A DNA stretch of 64,000 nt from Pelomonas sp937871895 (GTDB taxonomy: Bacteria; Pseudomonadota; Gammaproteobacteria; Burkholderiales; Burkholderiaceae_C). Of the stretch, positions 25,870 through 34,112 are shown in pieces; within the stretch, counting starts at the first letter, position 1, and the number at the start of each line of letters is the position of its first letter. A program made the translations under genes and the position numbers. The DNA lies in assembly GCF_046348265.1 (NCBI RefSeq), contig NZ_JAXMEO010000009.1. One strand, given 5' to 3'. Below the pieces are notes generated by a model. The model was not told where the DNA came from. It worked only from the letters and a program-made list of their open reading frames with translations, and did no database searches.

Positions 25870-26367
25870 TCAGGCGCGCACGTAGAGGTTCTTGAGCCAG
25901 AGGTGGCTGGTCTGGGTGCCTTGGCCCCAGTCTTCGTCTTCATCACCCGTCTGCGCGACGAAGCCAGAGGGGTTGAGCAGCTTGACGCGCCCGGCGCGGA
26001 AGGCCGTGACGCGGTGGGTGACAAAGGTGAGGCCGTGCTCCAGCGCGGTGGCGGCGAGCAGGCCGTCGCGCGTGTTGGCATACGGCAGTTGGGCGCGGCG
26101 GCGCACCACGCGCGCATCCACGGCCAGCACGCGGCCTTCGAAGGCAGGCGTCACCTGGTTGTCGATCCAGTCGCGCACGGCCAGGCCGGCCGACTTGTCC
26201 TTGCGCGCGAGGCGGGCGGCGGCGGTCTCGATCTCCAGCAGGCTGAGCGCCGACAGAAAGAGCCGCTGGCGCGCGATGCCGGCCGCCCAGGCGGCCAGAC
26301 CCTGGTCGGCGCCCGGCGCGCGGGCCTTGCGCAGCTCCAGCACGATGCCGGTGTCGAGCAGGTACAT
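25870..26367 (-). CDS. PIN-domain toxin (VapC/FitB type)
   Basis: The 165-residue putative ribonuclease has PIN acidic residues Asp5 (YLLDTG), Glu45 (LLEIET) and Asp101 (TRDGLLAATA). The usual fourth acidic site (TRNxxDF) reads THRVTAF, so the active site may be altered. The C-terminus carries about 25 extra residues (DEDEDW...LKNLYVRA) beyond the normal NPW-like end. The start is ATG at 26367, overlapping the antitoxin stop by one base (TGATG). It lies three bases upstream of the halogenase gene. Confidence 0.85.
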   Translation of the reverse strand: MYLLDTGIVLELRKARAPGADQGLAAWAAGIARQRLFLSALSLLEIETAAARLARKDKSAGLAVRDWIDNQVTPAFEGRVLAVDARVVRRRAQLPYANTRDGLLAATALEHGLTFVTHRVTAFRAGRVKLLNPSGFVAQTGDEDEDWGQGTQTSHLWLKNLYVRA

Positions 26368-26636
26368 CAACGCAGCGGCTCCCGGTGGTCCCAGGCGCCG
26401 TCGGAGGCGTCGTGGGCGTCCAGTTCGAGTGGGTCGGCACTGGCCAGCAGGTCGACGATGTTCTCGGCCTCGCCGGTGAGCCGGCGGTACTCGGCAATGC
26501 TCATCAGCACATGGGTGGGCTGCCCGCGGTCGGTGATGAGCACAGGCTCCACCGCCGCCTCGCGCTTGGCAAGGCTGACGTCACGGTTGAACTCGCGGCT
26601 GGTGAGGAGCTTCATGGCGCGGCGGATGGTAGTCAT
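26367..26636 (-). CDS. Phd/YefM-type antitoxin
   Basis: The 89-residue protein opens MTTIRRAMKLLTSREFNRDV and continues with VLITDRGQPTHVLMSIAEYR, the Phd/YefM DNA-binding fold, then an acidic C-terminal tail (DPLELDAHDASDG) that would wrap the toxin. The start ATG at 26636 follows CAGG; an alternative at 26615 lacks a ribosome site. Antitoxins of this family repress their own promoter. A TA promoter here could also drive the halogenase run below it. Confidence 0.85.
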   Translation of the reverse strand: MTTIRRAMKLLTSREFNRDVSLAKREAAVEPVLITDRGQPTHVLMSIAEYRRLTGEAENIVDLLASADPLELDAHDASDGAWDHREPLR

Positions 26637-26810
26637 GTACCTGCAAGTCCGCAAACGGGAGGTAGGTACGTAGGCTCAAGACTGTCGAACCCAATGGACA
26701 GACTGAGCCCGGCTGGCACAGTCCGCCCTCGCCCAACGCCTTCGGGTGGAATTGGGTGGAGACAACGTTGACATGGCCAGGTAGGCACGACCCGCCACAC
26801 CGCCCTGTCG

Positions 26811-28211
26811 ATGCCAAAAAAAGACCAAGGCTTCTGCACTGACATGGACAACTTCAACCTGATTGAGCTGCTGGCGGACGTCTTCGCCAAACACGGCCCC
26901 GCAGCGGCCGCTGTCGAGAAAACGTATTCGCCAGGCGACTTCAGCGTCCACTTCTTCCTGCAACTGGCGCTCATCCTGCTGGCCTGCCGCATCGTGGGCT
27001 GGGCCGGGCGCAAGTTCCTGGCGCAGCCGCAGGTGGTGGGCGAGATGATTGCCGGCGTGCTGCTCGGCCCCTCGCTGTTCGGGCTGCTGGCGCCCGAGCT
27101 GCAGGCGACCATCTTCCCCAAGGAGATGAAGAACGTGCTCTATGCCGGCTCGCAGTTGGGTGTGGGGCTGTACATGTTCCTCGTCGGCACCACGTTGCAG
27201 CTGGACCACTTCCAGTCCAAGGCCAAGAGCGCGGTGGGGGTGTCGGTGGCCGGCATTGCGGCGCCCTTCTTCTTGGCCTACCTGATCACGCCCTATTTGC
27301 TGACGGTGCCCGGCCTCTTTGCGGCCGACATCTCGGTGGCCAATGCCACGCTCTTCATGGGCGCCTGCATTGCACTGACCGCCTTCCCGATGCTGGCCCG
27401 CATCATCAATGAGCGCGGCCTCGCGCACACCTCGCTGGGCACGCTGTCGCTCACGGCCGGCGCCTTTGACGACGCGGCCTCCTGGTGTGTGCTGGCGCTG
27501 GTGCTGGCCGCCTTTGGCGCCGGGGCCGGCGTGGCGGTGCTGGCGATTGGCGGCGGCGTGAGCTACGCGCTCTTCATCATCCTCTTCGGGCGCAAGCTGC
27601 TGGCGCCGCTGGGCCGCATCGTCGAGCGTGAAGGCCACATGAGCACCACGGTGCTGGGCATCACGATGGCGCTCTTCTGCCTGTCGGCCTTCATCATGGA
27701 CGCGGTCGGCATCCACTCCATCTTCGGTGGCTTCATCCTTGGCGCCGTGATGCCGCGCGGCCTCTTCGCGCAGGAGCTGAAGAAGAAGGTCGAGCCCCTG
27801 GCCGTGGTGCTGCTGCTGCCGATGTTCTTCACCTACTCGGGCCTCAACACCCGCATGGACATGCTGAACTCGGCCTCGCTGCTGCTGCTGTCGCTGGGCA
27901 TCCTGGCGGTGTCGGTGGCGGCCAAGTTTGGCGCCTGTTACCTGGCGGCAAGGCTCGCCGGTGAAGACAACCGCACGGCCCTCGGCATCGGTGCCTTGAT
28001 GAACTCGCGCGGCCTGATGGAGCTCATCATCATCAACATCGGATTGCAGAAGGGCATCATTGGCCCCGCTCTCTTCTCGATGCTGGTGCTGATGGCCGTG
28101 GTCACCACCATGATGGCCACGCCCGTGTTCGAGCTGGTCTATGGCCGCAAGGCCCGCGCCTCGGGCGAGCTGGGCGCGCTGAACGCCTCAACCGCCGCTC
28201 ACACCGCTTGA
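26811..28211 (+). CDS. CPA2-type cation:proton antiporter
   Basis: The 466-residue inner-membrane protein has about 12-13 membrane segments. Family signatures include QPQVVGEMIAGVLLGPSLFG, SQLGVGLYMFLVGTTLQLD, FMGACIALTAFPMLARI, GAFDDAASWCVLALVLA (the DD-like ion site) and NSRGLMELIIINIGLQKG. It exchanges Na+ or K+ for protons; no RCK or TrkA domain is attached. The start may instead be ATG at 26844 (MDNFNLIELL); neither has a strong ribosome site. Confidence 0.9.
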   Translation: MPKKDQGFCTDMDNFNLIELLADVFAKHGPAAAAVEKTYSPGDFSVHFFLQLALILLACRIVGWAGRKFLAQPQVVGEMIAGVLLGPSLFGLLAPELQATIFPKEMKNVLYAGSQLGVGLYMFLVGTTLQLDHFQSKAKSAVGVSVAGIAAPFFLAYLITPYLLTVPGLFAADISVANATLFMGACIALTAFPMLARIINERGLAHTSLGTLSLTAGAFDDAASWCVLALVLAAFGAGAGVAVLAIGGGVSYALFIILFGRKLLAPLGRIVEREGHMSTTVLGITMALFCLSAFIMDAVGIHSIFGGFILGAVMPRGLFAQELKKKVEPLAVVLLLPMFFTYSGLNTRMDMLNSASLLLLSLGILAVSVAAKFGACYLAARLAGEDNRTALGIGALMNSRGLMELIIINIGLQKGIIGPALFSMLVLMAVVTTMMATPVFELVYGRKARASGELGALNASTAAHTA

Positions 28212-28263
28212 CCGCGTGGAGTCCCTGAAGCCCCTGGCCGCGCCGCTGCGGCCGGGGCGTCGC

Positions 28264-28791
28264 ATGACCGAACTCAGCCAGGCCTCGGCGGCGGGTTCAC
28301 CCATCGTGACGCCCAGCCCGGCCCGAGCGCCCCAACACACCTTCGCCCAAGGCCTGGTGGCTTGCGCCGGGGTGTTTGTCGTGATCGGCGTGCTCGCCAT
28401 CTTCTCGTTCAAGCTGCATGTGCTGCTGTTGCTGGGCTCCTTCGGCTCCAGCGCGGTGATGGTGTTCACCTTCCCCGAGATCCACTTCTCGCAGCCACGC
28501 AGCGTGATCGGCGGCCACCTGATCTGCTCGGCCATGGGCCTGGCGGCACTGCAGCTGTGGGGCCCGATGTGGTGGTCGCTGGCGCTGGCCGCCGCGCTCT
28601 CGCTGGCGCTGATGATGCTGACCCGCACCGTCCACCCGCCCGCCGGCTCCAACCCCGTGATCGCCTTCCTCGCCGCGCCGCGCTGGGACTTCGTGCTCTT
28701 CCCCACGCTCTTCGGCGCAGCGGCCATGGTGCTGGTGGCCATCGTCTACCACCGGGGCTGCAAGCGGCGCTATCCGCTTTACTGGCGCTGA
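28264..28791 (+). CDS. HPP-family integral membrane protein
   Basis: The 175-residue protein has four hydrophobic segments and the defining RTVHPPAGSNPVIAFL motif, plus GSFGSSAVMVFTFPEI and SQPRSVIGGHL. HPP proteins have been linked to nitrite transport in chloroplasts and cyanobacteria; the bacterial substrate is unproven. The start ATG at 28264 is preferred over GTG at 28216. It follows the antiporter gene by 52 bases. A strong terminator lies about 60 bases downstream. Confidence 0.85.
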   Translation: MTELSQASAAGSPIVTPSPARAPQHTFAQGLVACAGVFVVIGVLAIFSFKLHVLLLLGSFGSSAVMVFTFPEIHFSQPRSVIGGHLICSAMGLAALQLWGPMWWSLALAAALSLALMMLTRTVHPPAGSNPVIAFLAAPRWDFVLFPTLFGAAAMVLVAIVYHRGCKRRYPLYWR

Positions 28792-28851
28792 GCCGCCAGT
28801 CCTCACCCAGGCGGCGCACCCAAGCGGCACACCCAAACGGCGCACCAAGCA

Positions 28852-28877
28852 AAACGCCATCCGCAAGGATGGCGTTT
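28852..28877 (+). terminator. intrinsic terminator behind the HPP gene
   Basis: AAACGCCATCC and GGATGGCGTTT pair as an 11-base stem with a GCAA tetraloop, then TTGTCATT. On the minus strand it would be followed by TTTTGC, so it could also end the tRNA-Arg transcript, which runs toward it. Confidence 0.8.
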
Positions 28878-28902
28878 GTCATTGGAGCAGCCCATGTTCG
28901 GC

Positions 28903-28978
28903 TGGCGCGCCCGGCAGGGATCGAACCTGCAACCCCTGCCTTCGGAGGGCAGTACTCTATCCATTGAGCTACGGGCGC
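28903..28978 (-). tRNA. tRNA-Arg (anticodon CCG)
   Basis: The full cloverleaf is readable over 76 bases including encoded CCA. The acceptor stem pairs GCGCCCG with CGGGCGC. The D-arm has AGCTC-AATGGAT-AGAGT, the anticodon stem-loop is CTGCC-CTCCGAA-GGCAG (anticodon CCG, reading CGG), and the T-arm is GCAGG-TTCGATC-CCTGC. The discriminator base is G. CGG is a frequent arginine codon in high-GC genomes. Confidence 0.97.
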
Positions 28979-29010
28979 GAAGCCGGCCATTCTACCAGCG
29001 GCCTCCTCCC

Positions 29011-29043
29011 ATAGAGGCGGGATGGCGACCCGGCCTCTATAAT
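29011..29043 (+). promoter_or_regulatory. inverted repeat overlapping a TATAAT before the cytochrome gene
   Basis: ATAGAGGC (29011-29018) and GCCTCTAT (29033-29040) form a perfect 8-base dyad with a 14-base spacer. The right arm runs into TATAAT (29038-29043), a perfect -10 hexamer on the plus strand about 90 bases before the cytochrome ATG. No convincing -35 is seen. The arrangement suggests an operator over the cytochrome promoter. Confidence 0.45.
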
Positions 29044-29130
29044 CTGTCGGTTTGACTGCCCACCTTTCACGCACCCCTGAGGTCTGGGGCGAGGCAGGCC
29101 AGGCAGGCACGCGACACCAAGAGGACATCC

Positions 29131-29670
29131 ATGAGCGCCGACCACGATCATTCCGCCCACGAAGAAGACCACACCGGCCCGATCAAGACCCCGAAGCAGT
29201 TGGCCTGGGCCGTTTTCTTCGCTTTCGTGGTGCCGGTCATCATCATCATCATGCTGGCTTATTCGGTGACGACGAACACCAAGCCCGGCGCTGGCGCCGA
29301 GGCCTTCACCGCTGAAGCGGTGGCTGCGCGCCTGGCTCCGGTTGGTCAGGTGGCCGTCAAGGCGGCTGGCGACCTGGCCGCCATGAAGACGGGCGAGCAG
29401 GTCTTCCAGGCCCAGTGCTCGGCCTGCCACGCCACTGGCGCTGCCGGCGCACCCAAGGTGGGCGATGCCGCCGCCTGGGGCCCGCGCATCAAGACTGGCT
29501 TTGAAGCGCTGCTGAACTCGGCCCTGAAGGGCAAGAACGCCATGGGCGCCCAGGGCGGCGGTGACTTCAGCGATTTCGAGATCGGCCGTGCCGTGGTCTA
29601 CATGGCCAACCAGGGCGGCGCCAAGTTCGACGAGCCCAAGGCCCCGGCTGCCGCTGCCTCGGCCCCCTGA
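29131..29670 (+). CDS. c5-type cytochrome c, membrane-anchored
   Basis: The 179-residue protein has a His-rich cytoplasmic start (MSADHDHSAHEEDH) and a membrane segment at about 25-45 (AWAVFFAFVVPVIIIIMLAY). A periplasmic class I cytochrome domain carries one haem site, CSACH (96-100), and a likely Met ligand in GKNAMGAQGG. An Ala/Pro-rich tail ends it. It probably carries electrons in the respiratory chain toward a terminal oxidase. GAGGA precedes the ATG, and a bidirectional terminator follows. Confidence 0.9.
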   Translation: MSADHDHSAHEEDHTGPIKTPKQLAWAVFFAFVVPVIIIIMLAYSVTTNTKPGAGAEAFTAEAVAARLAPVGQVAVKAAGDLAAMKTGEQVFQAQCSACHATGAAGAPKVGDAAAWGPRIKTGFEALLNSALKGKNAMGAQGGGDFSDFEIGRAVVYMANQGGAKFDEPKAPAAAASAP

Positions 29671-29689
29671 ACCCGCTCGAACCGTGCTG

Positions 29690-29715
29690 AAAGGGTCGCC
29701 TCAGGCGACCCTTTT
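29690..29715. terminator. bidirectional terminator holding the stop codon of the opposite gene
   Basis: AAAGGGTCGCC and GGCGACCCTTTT pair with a TCA loop. The plus strand ends in TTTTGCTTTCT (cytochrome), while the minus strand ends with TTTCAGC. The TGA of the convergent 185-residue gene is exactly the loop (29701-29703), so that gene's last codons form one arm. Confidence 0.75.
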
Positions 29716-30258
29716 GCTTTCTGGCTGTGCGCGTTGCTGGGGCGGCTGCGGGCGGCGGACGAAGCCATAGCGTTTGGGCCATTTGGCGGCCACGCCAGGC
29801 TCTGGGCGCCAGATGCCGCGCTCGACAAACTCGGCCGCCTGCTGCACGTCGAGGCTGTGGACGAGGCCGAAGCCGAGGTCGGTCACCAGATAGAGCCGCC
29901 CGGTCTCGTCGATGCGGCTGTCCTCCACCGTCGCGAGCTGACCGGTGTGGCTGAGCACGCTGCCATCGGGCTGCAGCCGCCAGATCCAGGGCGTGGTTTC
30001 GAGCTCGACATACACGCGCTGCGGTCCGTTCTGGAAGAACCAGCAGCCCTCGTCGTCACACAGGTAGTTGCGCCCGATGAAGGCGAGCAACTTGTCGTGC
30101 TCGATACGACTGCCTTTGACCTGCGGGAAATGCCCGGCGCGCTGCACGCGCTCGTCGCGCATGTACCAGTGCCCGCGCGCATCCAGGGCCAGCCAGTCGT
30201 AGCAGTGCGGCACATTGGGCCATTTACGCAGTGCCGCCTGTACGAGCTCATCCACCAT
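29701..30258 (-). CDS. conserved hypothetical protein (DUF2946-like?), 185 residues
   Basis: The soluble protein is rich in Trp and acidic residues, with KWPNVPHCYDWLALDARGHW, KGSRIEHDKLLAFIGRNYLC, GCWFFQNGPQRVYVELE and TTPWIWRL. I recall similar proteins beside YheT hydrolases in Burkholderiales, annotated only as a DUF (DUF2946, not certain). No catalytic motif is evident. The start ATG at 30258 follows GGAG with six bases between. It begins three bases after the YheT gene ends, so the two are probably co-transcribed. Confidence 0.75.
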   Translation of the reverse strand: MVDELVQAALRKWPNVPHCYDWLALDARGHWYMRDERVQRAGHFPQVKGSRIEHDKLLAFIGRNYLCDDEGCWFFQNGPQRVYVELETTPWIWRLQPDGSVLSHTGQLATVEDSRIDETGRLYLVTDLGFGLVHSLDVQQAAEFVERGIWRPEPGVAAKWPKRYGFVRRPQPPQQRAQPESKRVA

Positions 30259-30260
30259 CG

Positions 30261-31235
30261 CTAGCTCCCGGCCGTCGCGCGCTGGAGCCACTCCAGCACC
30301 TGCTCTGGCAGGCTGCGAATATACCCGGGCGGCAAGCCAGACGCAAACCCTACGTGGCCACCCTGTAAAGGTTGCCAGAGGGTCACGTGCGTGCCGGCCT
30401 CCTCCGGCCCGGGCAGGCTGTGCGCCGGCACGAAGGGGTCATTGCACGCATTGAGCGCCAAGGCCGGCACGCGGATGCGGTGCAGATGCGGACGGGCCGA
30501 GGCGCGGGCGTAGTAGTCGTCCACCCCCGCAAAGCCGTGCAGCGGCGCGGTGAAGGCGTCGTCAAACTCGCGGATGGTGGTGGCGCGGCGCAAGCGCTCG
30601 CCATCAAAGAGGCCAGGGTGCTGTTGCAATTTGCGCAGCGCCTTCGGGACCATGGTGCGCAGGAAGCGGCGGGCATAGACCACGCGGTTGAAGCCCTGGT
30701 CGATGGCAATGCCGCAAGCCGCCAGGTCGAGCGGCGAGCAGACCGACGCCACGGCCTGCGCCAGGTCTTGCGCCGACTCGCCCATCTCGCCCGCCCAGCG
30801 CATCAATGCATTGCCGCCCAACGAAACGCCCACCACGTGCGGCGGCCGGCCGTGACGCTGACGCAGGCGCCGCAGGATCCAGTCGATCTCGGCATAGTCA
30901 CCCGAGTGGTAGGCACGCGGCGCCCGGTTCAGCTCGCCCGAGCAGCCTCTGAAATGCGGCAGCGCCAGCTGCCAGCCCAGCGCCCGCGCTGCGCCGGCAA
31001 ATGAACGGCTGGAGTGGCTGTGCCGGTCGCCCTCCAGGCCGTGGAAGAGCACGAGCAGCGGCGCCTCAGAGCGCGCTGCGGGCAGGAAATCGACGTCGAT
31101 GAAGTCGCCATCCGGCGTGTCCCAGCGCTCACGCCGCCAGGCCAGCGGGCCGCCGCTGTGCGTGCGCGAGAACAGCGCGGGCCAGATGGTTTGTGCATGC
31201 CCGCCGGGCAGCCAACGCGGGGCGGCGTACTTCAA
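30261..31235 (-). CDS. YheT-family alpha/beta hydrolase
   Basis: The 324-residue cytoplasmic hydrolase opens MKYAAPRWLPGGHAQTIWPA, the family start. It has an oxyanion-type LFHGLEGDRHSHSSRS, nucleophile elbow GVSLGGN, acid region NACNDPFVP, and catalytic His in QGGHVGFA. Members are esterases of unknown natural substrate. The start is TTG at 31235, five bases after the SnoaL-like gene's stop; no better start exists without losing the N-terminal motif. Confidence 0.88.
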   Translation of the reverse strand: MKYAAPRWLPGGHAQTIWPALFSRTHSGGPLAWRRERWDTPDGDFIDVDFLPAARSEAPLLVLFHGLEGDRHSHSSRSFAGAARALGWQLALPHFRGCSGELNRAPRAYHSGDYAEIDWILRRLRQRHGRPPHVVGVSLGGNALMRWAGEMGESAQDLAQAVASVCSPLDLAACGIAIDQGFNRVVYARRFLRTMVPKALRKLQQHPGLFDGERLRRATTIREFDDAFTAPLHGFAGVDDYYARASARPHLHRIRVPALALNACNDPFVPAHSLPGPEEAGTHVTLWQPLQGGHVGFASGLPPGYIRSLPEQVLEWLQRATAGS

Positions 31236-31240
31236 CGGGG

Positions 31241-31696
31241 TCAGTGCAGCGTGTCGCCGTCAGCCATCAGCTCCTGCACATCGCTCGCGCTGCCGGGGCT
31301 GGCGTGGTGCAGCACGAGCCGCCAACCGAGCGCCGTCTTGAGGAACACGTTGGTCGCGATGACCCAGGCCACGGTGGAGGTGCGCGCCGCCGGGTCGCCC
31401 ACCTGCACGCGCTCCAGCACATGGTGGATGGCGCAGTCACCCGACTCCAGGCGCCGCACACGCTCGGGGTGCACGGGGATGGCGCCATTGCCGAAGACCT
31501 GCTCAAACCCGGCCCGGATGGCTTCCAGCCCCACGAGGCGCGGCCCGCCGGGGTGCACGCAGGCTACTTCGTCTTCGTCGGCCCAGAGCTGCATCAGGCG
31601 GTCGAGGTCGGCGTGCTGCAGGGCCTCGTAGAACTGCGTCTCCGTGTCGTCGGGCGAGGCCAGCAGCACGGCGGTCTGGGCGGAGGGGCGGGGCAT
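31241..31696 (-). CDS. SnoaL/NTF2-like domain protein
   Basis: The 151-residue protein has the cone-shaped NTF2-like fold pattern: DTETQFYEALQHADLDRLMQ, WADEDEVACVHPGGPRLVG, GLEAIRAGFEQVF, and final strand LGWRLVLHHASPG. Such small soluble proteins are ligand-binding or enzymatic (DUF4440/SnoaL-like). The role is unknown. It heads the run with the YheT and 185-residue genes. Confidence 0.82.
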   Translation of the reverse strand: MPRPSAQTAVLLASPDDTETQFYEALQHADLDRLMQLWADEDEVACVHPGGPRLVGLEAIRAGFEQVFGNGAIPVHPERVRRLESGDCAIHHVLERVQVGDPAARTSTVAWVIATNVFLKTALGWRLVLHHASPGSASDVQELMADGDTLH

Positions 31697-31779
31697 GCGG
31701 GCATTCTATGGAGGCCAGCCCGAACGACACCTGACGACACCATTAAAGTCGCGGCGCTTGCCCTTGGGAGACATAACGC

Positions 31780-33771
31780 GTGAACGCGAACCGAAGCCGC
31801 CTGGCCGCCTACGGCCCTGCCCTGTTCCTGTCCTTGCTGCTAGCCGCTTGCGGCGGCGGTGGCGGTGGCAGCTCGGCGACACCCACGCCTTCCCCGACAC
31901 CCACCCCCAGCGGCCCGCCGGCTTTAGGGCCGCAGTGCCAAAGCGGCTCCGTCGCGCGGCTGGCCCTGCCAACGGCGGCCGCCGCCGGACGCAACCAGGA
32001 GCTGGCGCTGCTGGCCTGCTCGGGCGCGCAGATCGACAGCGTCCAGTGGCGCCAGACCGGTGGCACGACCCTCAGCCTGCTGAGTGCCCGCTCGCCCGCG
32101 CTCAGCGTCGCGCCGCCGCAGGCCGGCAGCTACAGCTTCAGCGTCGAATTCACCGACGCCGCCGGCACGCGCCACACCGGTGAGGCGGCCATCACCGCCA
32201 ATGCGGCCGACGCCTCGCCCATGCTCATCCGCGGTGAGCCCTCCGTCTGGTCCGGCGGCAAGACTTCGCTGCGCGCCTGGATCGACAGCTTCGCCGTGGC
32301 CGACTACGACAAAGCCACCGTGCGCTGGAGCCAGGTCGAAGGCCCCGCCACCACGCTCGACGCCACCGACAGCTGGCGCGTCATCTTCACCGCCCCCAGC
32401 GTCACGCAGGACAGCCTCGTGCGCCTGCGCGCCACCGCCACCATGCCGGACGGCCGCAACTGGACGCAGGACTTCAGCCTGCTCGTCCAACCCGGCCCCG
32501 CCATGGCGGCGCAGGCCCTGTTCGACAGCAGCGACCCGGCCTCACGCGTCTACCCCTACCTGACCACCAGCGCCCACGCCGCTGCTTTGCGCGACTGCAT
32601 CTACCGCCCCGGGCTCGACAGCAACAACATCTGCACCATGGCCCGGCTGCCGGTGCTGGGCCAGGAGACCCAAGGCGCGCTGCCGACGGTCGATCAGGTC
32701 ATGGCCCGCGTGATGGTCTCCAACGACTGGATGGCCCAGCGCTTCGAGGCCTTCCTGCGCGAGCAGGACGCCGCCGGTGACTTCCGCCGCCTGCTCAATG
32801 CCACGACGGCCATCGTCATCGGCGGCCGCGTGCGCCCCGCCTTCTACTGGAGTGGCACCGGGGCCATCTACCTCGACGCCAGCTACCTCTGGACCACGCC
32901 TCAGGAGCGCGACACCGTCAGCGAGACGCCCGACCCGCGCGCCGACTACGGCAACGACCTCGCCTTTGCCACGCTCTGGCGCTACGTCAAGAACAACCAG
33001 TCCGCCGGCGGCCGCAGCCCCGTGCTGGAGCGCGCCTCGCGCAGCACGGCCGACCTCGTCGGTGCCCTGGGCAGCTTGCTCTATCACGAGCTCACCCACG
33101 CCAACGACTTCCTGCCCGCGCGCCTGCACACCGTGCTGAACGGCAGCCTGCGCGTCTACCAAGCCACGCCCGCCAACACCGCGTCCGAGATGCTGCGGGC
33201 ACAGCTGCCCTTCAAGTCCCAGGCCATGGTCGACCTCGGCCGCGTCCAGTTCTTTGGCGAAACGGCCTCCGCCACGCAGCGCGCCTACACGCCCACCGAC
33301 ATCGCCGGCTTCTTCAGCACCGACGTCGTCACCGACGACTACAACTACTCCTGGCCCAGCGGTCAACCGGTGCCCCGCGAAGACGCCGCCATGCTGGCCG
33401 AGGAAGCCCTGATGCAACTGCGCCACGGCATCGTCCGGGACTTCGCCATCACGCCCCAGTTCCTCACAGGCGCGAGCGCCGACCAGCCCGTCACCTGGGG
33501 CCAACGCGGCCGCGTCGGCGACCCTGCCATCAAGCCGCGTGTTGCCTTGGTGCTGGCCCAGACCATGCCCTGGCTGCCGGCCGGTTTCGTCGATGGCCTG
33601 GCCGCGCCGATCCAGCTCAAGGCCGGCCGCACCTGGGGCGAGAACCTCGACCAGGCTGCGCTGGCCAGTGGGCAGGTCAGGCCGTTGTCGGCCAAGGAGC
33701 GGGCGCTGGAGGCGGATCTAGATTCGCGGCGCAGAGGCGCGAGGAATGCCAGGGCCGAACTGCAAAGGTAG
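31780..33771 (+). CDS. surface lipoprotein with HELTH zinc-protease-like motif
   Basis: The 663-residue lipoprotein has signal peptide and lipobox SLLLAAC, then a Gly run and a Thr/Pro spacer. Two Ig-like or PKD-like beta domains (about 50-235) follow, then a larger domain with HELTH at residues 436-440 (LLYHELTHANDF) and EEALMQLRHG downstream as a possible third zinc ligand. It may be a novel outer-membrane metallopeptidase; I recognise no family. The start is GTG at 31780, nine bases after GGGAG. A hairpin follows. Confidence 0.78.
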   Translation: MNANRSRLAAYGPALFLSLLLAACGGGGGGSSATPTPSPTPTPSGPPALGPQCQSGSVARLALPTAAAAGRNQELALLACSGAQIDSVQWRQTGGTTLSLLSARSPALSVAPPQAGSYSFSVEFTDAAGTRHTGEAAITANAADASPMLIRGEPSVWSGGKTSLRAWIDSFAVADYDKATVRWSQVEGPATTLDATDSWRVIFTAPSVTQDSLVRLRATATMPDGRNWTQDFSLLVQPGPAMAAQALFDSSDPASRVYPYLTTSAHAAALRDCIYRPGLDSNNICTMARLPVLGQETQGALPTVDQVMARVMVSNDWMAQRFEAFLREQDAAGDFRRLLNATTAIVIGGRVRPAFYWSGTGAIYLDASYLWTTPQERDTVSETPDPRADYGNDLAFATLWRYVKNNQSAGGRSPVLERASRSTADLVGALGSLLYHELTHANDFLPARLHTVLNGSLRVYQATPANTASEMLRAQLPFKSQAMVDLGRVQFFGETASATQRAYTPTDIAGFFSTDVVTDDYNYSWPSGQPVPREDAAMLAEEALMQLRHGIVRDFAITPQFLTGASADQPVTWGQRGRVGDPAIKPRVALVLAQTMPWLPAGFVDGLAAPIQLKAGRTWGENLDQAALASGQVRPLSAKERALEADLDSRRRGARNARAELQR

Positions 33772-33781
33772 CCGCTGAGCA

Positions 33782-33802
33782 CCGGCCTCGTCCCGAGGCC
33801 GG
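33782..33802. terminator. hairpin between convergent genes
   Basis: CCGGCCTCG-TCC-CGAGGCCGG forms a 9-base stem between the lipoprotein gene and the convergent zinc-finger gene. Neither side has a long T-run, so efficiency is uncertain. Confidence 0.5.
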
Positions 33803-33815
33803 CTTCATGGGCCGC

Positions 33816-34010
33816 TCAGTGGTGCCCGCCCACCACCTCACCCGCCTTGAGCTTGTACTCAGTGCCGCAATACGGGCACTTGCCCTCGCCATGCGTCACA
33901 TCGATGAAGACGCGGGGGTGGTTGCTCCACAGGGGCATCTTGGGGTTGGGGCAGGCGACGACGCCGGGACCTTGGACGTCTTTGGCGGTGACTTCGACGG
34001 TCTTGCTCAT
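33816..34010 (-). CDS. CHCC zinc-finger protein
   Basis: The 64-residue protein belongs to the zf-CHCC family (relative of mitochondrial NDUFS6). The metal ligands are visible as one Cys, a His and a CxxC: VACPNPKMPLWSNHPRVF and GKCPYCGTEYKL. It starts MSKTVEVTAKD at ATG 34010; a longer frame has no ribosome site. It is commonly found near ilvE in betaproteobacteria, as here. The function is unknown. Confidence 0.9.
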   Translation of the reverse strand: MSKTVEVTAKDVQGPGVVACPNPKMPLWSNHPRVFIDVTHGEGKCPYCGTEYKLKAGEVVGGHH

Positions 34011-34112
34011 ATCAGTTCTCCATTCCGTATTCGGGCCGAGTGCCGGGCCGCCCCCAGCCGGCCCGGTTGTCGCAGCGTGCGGCTCGATGCCGCAGGCTGC
34101 TGCGTCCCCTCG

